Shown here piece by piece: positions 42,101 to 51,100 of a DNA stretch of 64,000 nt. The position numbers and the translations under genes are program-made. Origin of the DNA: Epiperipatus broadwayi (taxonomy: Eukaryota; Onychophora; Udeonychophora; Euonychophora; Peripatidae); assembly GCA_028023455.1 (NCBI GenBank), contig JAQFVV010000027.1, positions 9,299,845-9,363,844 on the forward strand, in the 5' to 3' direction. The notes beneath the pieces are model-generated. The model ran no database searches. It was not told the DNA's origin and saw nothing but the letters and a program-made list of their open reading frames with translations. Every line of letters starts with the position of its first letter. Positions within the stretch are counted from its first letter, which is position 1.

Positions 42101-45100
42101 GCATTGATTCCTTCACAACTAGGCTAAATAAATACAGTTCCCCAAATTAATACTTAAGAGCCCTTTAGGCTTACAAAAAAACAAAATAAGATCGGGACGA
42201 TCTGCTTTAAATCTAATTGAATTTTTATACCTTCAGATTCTGAAACATCTGGGTTTATTCCCTTGCAGATGTTGACTGGTTACCAACGATATTTGTTGCA
42301 CACAAAACATTTCACAAACACAGAGTAGGAAAAGAGCAAAAAGACTAACTCTACAAACTCCAGTTTTTATAGTCTTCAGTTTAATTATTATTTTATCCGC
42401 AATTTCCATTACTTAAAATTCCTTTGCGAAGCATTTACTTAATTGCACTTACTGGATCTACTATTTCCGTTAAGATTTTATCTTTGCTAATCTGTTCAAC
42501 ATTTGCATTTTCATTCTTTTCATTAAGTCTGTTGAAACCTTTTAGTTATGTAACTAATCATTTACATTCCTAAAAGTTTTCATTATCATTAATTAATACT
42601 TTTAACTTAAACTTCTTGAATTTTCTTATCGATCTTTTTTATCTATAATATTTCTTGCACTTAAAAATACTACAACACCTTGCGTTTATTGTCCTCTTTT
42701 CCATTTAATTTAAAAAATTCTCAATTTGAGTTATGCAATGGTTATTCGGCAGCATCGCTTACTTCAAACTGAAATACAGATTTGTCAAAACATAGACTCC
42801 CCCCCCCTTTCAATAGTTTCTGACTGCAATTTGATTGCCAATTTCCGTTATGGCAATTTTAATCTCTATGTCACCAATATAATTTCTATAACTAGTTTGG
42901 AAGTTTGGCTGATCCAATTTCCTCTATGGCTAGATTTGAAATGCGACTGCGCTAAGATTTGCATTGTTTTTAACTTCTAACTCCCTTATAAGAAAAATCC
43001 TATTTTATTTAGGAGTAAGAATACAACTAATTTTCGTAGCATAATGAAGGACACAATAAACCAGCAAATCAAAATGCTTATAATTACACTATATTAATTA
43101 TATAACATTTACATAATTCAGTTAATAAACAAACATTACTCATACCATACTAGATATGCATAAAATAGTAAGTAGATTTCTACTACCTTATCTTTGCAAT
43201 CCTTGAGGCATGCTAAAAATCATAATAACATTGGGGCGATCTGTTTCCAAGTGGTGACCTAAAAGAGCTGAGATCCTGGGCAAAGAGACCTTGCTGATTT
43301 TTTTCCACTTCAATTGGTTTCTAAACAAAGAAAAAAGAGTTTTCTGTTCTGCTACAAGTTTTATGTTTTTCACTTCTTTTGTTGTTTCTGGAGAATTTCA
43401 ACCAATGGGGAAGTTACAGGTTGTGAGTTTATTCTCAATCCGTTCAGTCCCATTTCAACTCTGTAAATTTAATTATAGTTTACATTAATTAAATTTATTT
43501 TGTTAAGTAGAAATTTTCCATTTGGTAATGATCTTTAATATAGCATTTTAAATAAACTACAAACATTTCAGTATATATTTCAGAAAGGCTATATTGTTCA
43601 ATCTGGAGTTTAAAAAGGATTTTACAGAATATAATGAATAATCAGTGGTAGAAATTTTACAATTTGTTGTCCAATTAATTAGGAGTTATATTATAAGATG
43701 AAGGCTGCTTTCCAAGTAGAAGCATTAGCCTCACAGATAAAACCATGCTTTTAGCAAGTTGGGTTGCAGGAAGGCTGTCATCTACTCACCCTAAACCTTG
43801 AAATAAGCATGAGAAATACTCCCAAGTTCATTTCTCATGCAATAGCTTTCCATTTTTTTTGTATATAGAGTGTGTCTCAGTGAAAAAGTGATTGATTCTT
43901 CAAGCTGCCTAAAGAGCCATCATTAAATTAATGTATGTGTTACATAGTATTGTTATTCACCACAAAAATTTTAAGGCAATAGTACGTCTCATACCTTAGT
44001 CCACAATGGACAAAATTACTGGCATTAAATTTAGTTATAAATTGGACAAAACTGGTACTGAAACGCTTGAAGTGATTCAAACTGTAATGACAGTGAAGCT
44101 GTGAGTCAAAAAAATGTTTTCTAGTGCTTTGCGAGGTTTTATGATGGGAAATAGAGCATTAAAAACAGTCTACAAAGTTGTAACTCATGACCCAAATAAA
44201 TTAGGGCTTGAAAATTTTTATGGTGAATAGCTAACTATGTCAGTACGTAATATATATGTTGATTTAGAAATGGCTCTGCAGACTATGGAAAGAGAAGCAG
44301 TCACCTTTTCTGTGGACTATGCTGTGTATTGTTCCGAATATCAGAAGACAATTTACCTCACAGAAAATATAAGAAAGCTATTGCATAAGACCAAACTTAT
44401 CCCTCACTCAAAAATATTTTAAAACATTCAAAGAATTGTGGCATCAGAAATGGTCTTCTTGCAGAGCACCAAATTTTATTTTTTAGAGGCGATCATTAAG
44501 CCAGCTTGATTTATTATGTCCTATACTTTAGTAGAATCTTATCGACAGGTTGATGTTTCTTGGTAAAAATTATTTTTTCATGACCATTTCAGATTAAATT
44601 TGAATTATTGTGTAAGTTAAACTACATTGCTGCATGACATGCTCTTATTGTATATTTTGATTGATTTGTTCATTAGGTCTGTTGAACTCTCTAGGCTGGA
44701 TAATCTGGAGTCTCAAGCATTTCACAGAACAACCCTATGTGTGGAAGTGTATTGTCTCAGTCATCCTGGTTAATATTTTACTGCTGTTAGAGTTAGGAGA
44801 TTTCCCTCCCATCTGGTGGATATTTGATGCACATTCGCTGTGGCACCTTGGAACAGCCCCATTGCCTTTTATCTGGTACAGGTAAAAAAAAAACTTTTTT
44901 TTGTGTGTGATATGTTCATTAAAAAAGTTATGATTTATAATTGATCATACTTTCATGTCATTTTATTATTATGTAGAAGAAAATCTAAATTTTAAGATAA
45001 ACTTAATTTCAGACATTGAAAACATTCTAATACCTGCTTTCCAGATGAGATATAACATTGGGATTAGTTATTGGGATAAAGGGATTTTTAGATGCACTTA

Positions 45101-48100
45101 CGATGAATTAAAGCATTCTATACTAATTGTATATCTTTACTCAGACAGGAATCAAGATTCGATACAGATTTGATGGTAGAATTTTTAATTTGAATCGATT
45201 AAAAGCAAAAATTAGAACTTCATCTTTTTGGATTCTGGATTTACAGTATGCTGATGATTGTGCTATTTTTTTGCTAGTTCGAAAAACGATTTACAGAACG
45301 TTCCTAACGTTTTGAATGCAACTTATAAAGATCTCTGTTTATTTATTTATATTTCAAAAACTCTAGTTCTTTAACAACCAGTGATGAAAGAAAAATCCTC
45401 AGCAACTTTTAGCTTGAATGGTTATTAACTTAAGAATATAAAACAATTTAAATATCTTTGTAGTTTTATAAGTACAAAGATGGACTTAAATGTTGAGATC
45501 CATTACAGATTCCAGTGTGCTGCCGCTGCTTTCGACAAATTAAAATGTAGAGAATTTCATCACAGGAAAATAACTACTGATACTTGGTCATCTTATTGGC
45601 ACAATATAAATTCTTTAGAATAGTTTCATTTAAAGATGCTCTGTAAAAATTTTAAAATGTAGTAACAAGATTGTAAAACCAATCAATATTTTCTTCAGCT
45701 TACTATTATATGATACCATTGAGTTCACCCTTATAAAATGACATCATGTGAAAGAAATGAACAATGGAAGACTTCCTAAAAGAGTATTTTACAGGGAACT
45801 TAAGCATGAGTTTGATGGTGAAGATAGACCGCATCTACATTATAAGGATTAGCTCAAAGACATTCTAAAAAAGTACAATTTCAGATGTTTCCATTGATAA
45901 GTAATTCAAAAAAGCAAGTTTTCTGCTAAGCAAACTTAAAGGCAACATCATAAAATATCAAGTAAAGAGAACAATGGAACAGCATATTCTATATGTAGAT
46001 GTATTTAAACAGGCAAAGATCTAGGTGCAGTGCTCTCAGATCCAAGGCTCCTCACTGACGAAGGCCGAAAGCCAGAAACTAGTCTGGGGATGTTGGATGA
46101 GTAGGCACTAGATTGGGATTTTGTGCACAAGCCTTCTGGCATTCATTGATTATTCTGGCTTGCACTGAGTGGTATTACTGTATGAGAGTTTTGCCTGTTT
46201 AATAACAATTATGAGGAAGCATATAAAAAATGGTGATCATGTGATGTTCAGTGGTTTAATATAGATGTATTTGTAGTTTACAGATTGATTTGTATAGTCA
46301 TTGCAAAATTCATTTCTAGAGTAGTTTCTCCTTTTTTCCTCTCTCTCTCTTTTTTGTTTTTTGTAGTTAGAATGGTCATACTCATTTTTAAATGGTGGTT
46401 TATGATTATTATTATATACATGTTAACTTTTTTCTTTATGAACCAATCTAAAATTATTTGAATGGGAAAGAGAAGGACTTTATTTATTCAATTATAAGTT
46501 AATCTATTACATTTCTTTTTTTAAAAGATTAATTGGAAATTGATTATTCATTCGGAAATTAAATAAAGGAAATCAATGGTAAGTTTATTGAAAGAATTAT
46601 TTGAAGGACTTCTGTATATAAAATAAAAAAACTGTAGCAAAAATAAAAGAACATGATAGGTGTTTTTCAAGTTAGTAGGAGTGTTTGAAAAGCAGATAGG
46701 ATCAGAAAGTTAGAGAAAGTGGTCCAATATAGGTCTTGACAGATAAGTAATAAAAATAGTAGTAACTTATTAATCTCTGTGTTGTTATCATTTTGTTTTT
46801 GGTAAGAAATTATCAGTTTACGTTTGAATATTTTATTTTTCTTATTATCCAGTTTTACCCAGTTTCACCTTCTTTATATAAGGATCTATAGCTTTTTCTC
46901 AACCTTTTTATTTTCTATTTTACTTTGCATTCTTCTATTTGTTTTATTTATATTCCTAATGTTTTTTGCTAACAATGTATATAAACAATATAAGATGATG
47001 ATAGATATTTATGCCAACAGTTTAAACATCATTTCAAAATGCATGGAGAAAGCAATTACAAACTTTTTTGCATGCAATATTGTTAAGTCATTTGTTGTAC
47101 GGCTTAACAGAATAGTGTAAAACTATTGGAAGGTGCTTAACTTAGATCTGGAGTGTCTCAATATGTTACCAAGGAAGAGCTAAAGATATTTCTCAACATA
47201 ACAACCTTGACATGATTAAATCAAATCTATTTGGATATTTAGTCACTAATGTCTCTATACGGGAAAAGAAAATCCGAAACTGTAAGGAGCAAGTTGTATG
47301 CCAGCTATGAATCAAGGAAAATTTGCTGTAATCAAGAAATCACTATTTTTGTAGTTAGTGAGTTAAGATCTTTTGAGTAGGAAATTTTAAATAGAATATG
47401 TTGCTATTATCCAAGCCTTGGGAAACTAAAAAAAATGGCATAACTTTCATTGTCAGAAGGGAATTGAAACGACTTTTCATTCAACTTAATCTGCAAGTGA
47501 TCAATTGATATCAATTACATTTATAGATACCCATTCAATACTACTGTAATACAATTGTATGTCTTAACAACTGGAGCAAGTAGAGAAGGAATAGAGAAAT
47601 TTTATGTTGACGTGCTGGTAGAACTGATTGGTGATTGAATTGAAATTGAAGAAGGATATGCAATAGTCATTATGTATTTGTAAGAAAGAGAGTGACTAAG
47701 AAACGTTTTGTGAATTCAGCAATATTTTCATTGCCAATACACTTTTTTTTATGCATACGAATGTTATGATCTAATGTGAAATGGATCTATTCTTTTAACA
47801 AAGTTGTGTACATAGGCTATGTGACCAGAAACTCTTTTGGCCAAGTTTAACATTTCTTTTCTGCAAAATCATTATTTATTACAATCAATCTATTTTTAAT
47901 AACCAAATATTTTTTTAGCCATGTTTTTTTTTTTTTAACTCCTATTCCAATTTAATAAAAGTTCTTTCATTTGTTCCAATATTCTGTCTTTATGATCTTC
48001 CAATTTTGTTGTAAAGATCTGAAGTAAAAATGATAAAATTTACCTCTTTCACTCATTTTATCTTTTAAATTTCTCCTTTCTTTATACAATTTATCCTGTT

Positions 48101-51100
48101 TCTTTTTTAACATCCTACATTCCAAAAATAAATATTCAATATTCTTTTTCTTGTCTTTACATAAACTATATCTATAATTCAAAATCCTTATTCCGTTTTT
48201 GTCACGTTTCTCTAGTATCTAAAGCCTCCGCCTTTGCATCAAAAACAATAAGTTTCTTTTAGTGTTATTATATATCCTTTTATATTTCATTTAATTTTTA
48301 CTCTTATATAACTCCAAACTATTTTTCTTAGATATATTCTTTTAATACAACTCTTCTTCCTTTTCTGTAACCAATTTATGTATCCTTTGTGTTCATCTTT
48401 CATAATTGTATACCTATAATACATGTTTATCCTATTTATATATTTTTTTTAGCCAAAACACTGTTTGCACATAGGGACATCGTTTGAGTGGAGTTCATAG
48501 AAATTAAATGTAATCTAGTGAAATACCTATTGCCTTTAGGACTAACGTAAATCAATTTGAGATTTTGGGTATAAGTAATGAATCTGTGGATGGAAGTGGA
48601 AGAAATAATTTTTAAAAAATCTGGGATAAATTTAAGTTTAATGAGGAAAAAACAACAGGAAATTCAAAATAGATTTCAGAAAATACAATTGCAAAAGAAA
48701 AGAAGCCAAAATCTTGTTAGGGAACTAAGGTAAGAAATTCCAAAAGACATCCAAGCAAGACAAAGAGCAATATTACAGTAAATTTGCAAACATATTAAAA
48801 ATAGAAATAAGCTCAGAAAAACAATAATTGTATTTCATAGAGTTCATTTAAATTAAAAGAATGATTCATCCACAAATAGTTTTTCCAAAGAACACCAATG
48901 GACAGATTATAACTAAAGTAACTCAAACAGTAGTGAAAGGAATATACAGAAAAGTTATCAAGGAAACCACTTTTGACGAAGTTAGTTTTGGGATTAATAC
49001 AAAAATGTAAGGCCATAGGAATTGCGTAAGGAAATTGAAAAAGAATCAGTAAAAGTACAGGGTCAAGTTATGCTAATTAACTTTGGGGGGGGGGGGGGAT
49101 GCTGTGGCTTACACAAAAAATTATACAAAATAGATTTGGGCTTTACATTGAATGGGAATCTATGCTAATTTTATTAATGATTGACTTATATACACTGGTT
49201 GATAGAAGTGGCCAAGAAAGAAATCTATTTGCCTTTTATTGATTATAATATTCCGTTGATCATGAAATGTCATTGTTTTTATGAGTGTTGGAGGTTAAAA
49301 GCAAAAACAGACTAACACTAAATAAATTGGTTTCACATCAACAATGAAGTTAAACAGGACTATATAATTTTGGTCTACCTATTCAACTTACATACTAAAT
49401 TTGTTATGAAGGAAACCAAATTGAAAAGAAGAATGTGGATTTATCATTTGTGGAAGTAAATTTGCTCATGATGCCACTCATAAAGCAGAAAATAGATAAT
49501 AACTAAAGTCTTTCATTAGAAAAGTTGAGGAAAAATAAATGATTAAGACAGGATTATGCCAAAATATGAAGAAGTGAAGATTATGATGGCAGGGTCAGCA
49601 ACTGACTTCAAAATTGATAATGAAGATAACTTCTGCCTCTGGCAATCAAGAGATTCATTGCAGACTAACATTAAGCAGAGGTGTGTTGAAAATTTTGGAA
49701 ATGATTTTTTAGATTTAAGACATATCTTTAAATATAAAGAATTCGAATTTGTCCAATCTATGGCAATTCCTTTCATTTTGAATGCAAAAATCGAAAACCA
49801 AAAAGGTAATAAAGCTTTTTGAATTGTGATATTGACAAAGATTTTTGATGATGCCATAGATTACAAATACCTCAATTCTCATTTGAAATATAAATGACTA
49901 AGTTGAAATTGTCCAATTTTGTCTTATTAATGATGATTTAATTTATTAGAAAAGTAATTAAAGTTGGAAAATTTGGTGATAAAGAAGAGGACAATTGCCG
50001 ACAATGAAATGGATAAACTCCATCGTACCCTACCACAGTTGGTAGAGCATTTGACTTGGGATCGAGAGGTCCCTGGATCAATTCTGGTGCTCGCGGGTCT
50101 GGCACTCAAACTTCTTATGAACTCCCTTGCAATAATACTATATGCCTTTTGTTTTTTTTGTTCCACCATCACAATAATGAATGTACCTTTGTGCAACTTG
50201 AAAAACCAACCAGAAGGCAAGTTATTCTGGAAAAATGATTTTCATGTGATCACCAATATATTAGTTGCTATTTGCTCTGATAAAAGAAATATCCCAGTAT
50301 GGAGTAACGGTATTACTTTGGCATAATATCTAAAAAGTCTTTTTATTATCTGTTTTAATATCATTATTGATTTCAATGTTTTTATTATTATTCTATTAGA
50401 TTCACCAGTCTAAGCATAATTATTAGTCTGAGAAAACATTAAAAATATTAAATATACAACCTTAATGCATTTTTGATGTTGAGCATCATTGTCAAAGGTA
50501 ACTTATTCAAAACAATAACAAACAGCTGTGTTTGATAATGGTGTTCAACACTGAAAATGCATTAAAGTTGTATTTAATATTTTCATTTCACAGCTCTTAG
50601 TATAATTGCTTTTAATTTATTACATTTTAGTGATGGGATTATTGTACGTTTTTGTTGTTTTATACGATAATAACAATAAAGCCAGAAACTAATCTGAGGA
50701 TGGCAATTTAAAGTTTAGTAAAATGTCTGGTAATCACTAATTACTCAAACTTACAGCAGGGGGCACAAGGGTGGGGATCTTTTCTAGGGGGTATTTAGAA
50801 AAGAAGTTGGCTAAAATGGATAATTATAGAGAGAGGATGAAGTTAAATAGTAAATTGTTGGACGATATTAAAAGGAGAAATGTAGAGTAAAAGAAATTTG
50901 GAATTATATTAAAAGGAGAAATGTAGAGGAAAGAGAGATAGTATTAATAGATGATGAGGGAATAGAGTGTAGCTCTAGAGAAGAGGTAGAGAGAATCTTA
51001 AATAGATATATAGAAAAGATGTTAGATGTGAAGGAAGTAGTAATAGAAAAAATGAAAGCAGTTAGTAATGTGAATATTAGGTTCACAAAAAATGAATTGA

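Larger units (their letters stand above)
36469..43582 (-). mobile_element. Ty3/gypsy LTR retrotransposon, decayed, with both LTRs
   Basis: Two direct LTRs (36469-37578 and 42964-43582) flank a minus-strand internal region. The gene order from right to left is Gag (GMSDDNLRQQFLTEPE, about 41600), two CCHC knuckles (about 41390-41465), protease-like sequence with D-S-G (40919-41212), RT (40294-40602 and beyond), and integrase with an H-C zinc region and degraded core (about 38100-38700). This gag-PR-RT-IN order defines Ty3/gypsy. A purine tract (AATAAAGGGAGGGA) abuts the 3' LTR in minus orientation. Stops and frameshifts are present throughout, and other repeats have inserted into it (38702-39353 and in the left LTR). 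An extra LTR-like stretch at 41985-42700 makes the 5' end unusual. Confidence 0.85.
47180..49870 (+). mobile_element. RTE-type LINE remnant, interrupted
   Basis: Endonuclease-like pieces occur first: TTVIQLYVLTTGASREGIEKF at about 47540-47610 follows the RTE pattern of a VY.PT segment then E.V..FY. Further right, LKSFIRKVEEK and MIKTGLCQN (49505-49560) are followed by IMMAGSATDFKIDNED (49581-49625). These match RTE/BovB reverse transcriptases just past the catalytic box. FKYKEFEFVQSMAIPFILNA (about 49728-49790) corresponds to the K.R.VQ.MV.PV..Y part. Stops and frameshifts are frequent. An antisense LINE fragment and a poly-G run lie inside. Confidence 0.6.

Noticed and set aside
44955-45120. 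Extra PGAP3 exon after coding exon 6
   Set aside because: The exon 6 donor and the final exon acceptor join in phase and reproduce the known C terminus. The open frame at 44955 has no counterpart in the family.
46824-47120. 98-codon hydrophobic ORF
   Set aside because: It is Phe/Leu/Ile-rich low complexity from T-rich DNA. Membrane-like composition alone is not evidence of a gene.
48450-48490. Alternative last PGAP3 exon after a TTTTTTTTAG acceptor
   Set aside because: The peptide read from it does not resemble the PGAP3 C terminus, whereas the exon at 53816 does.
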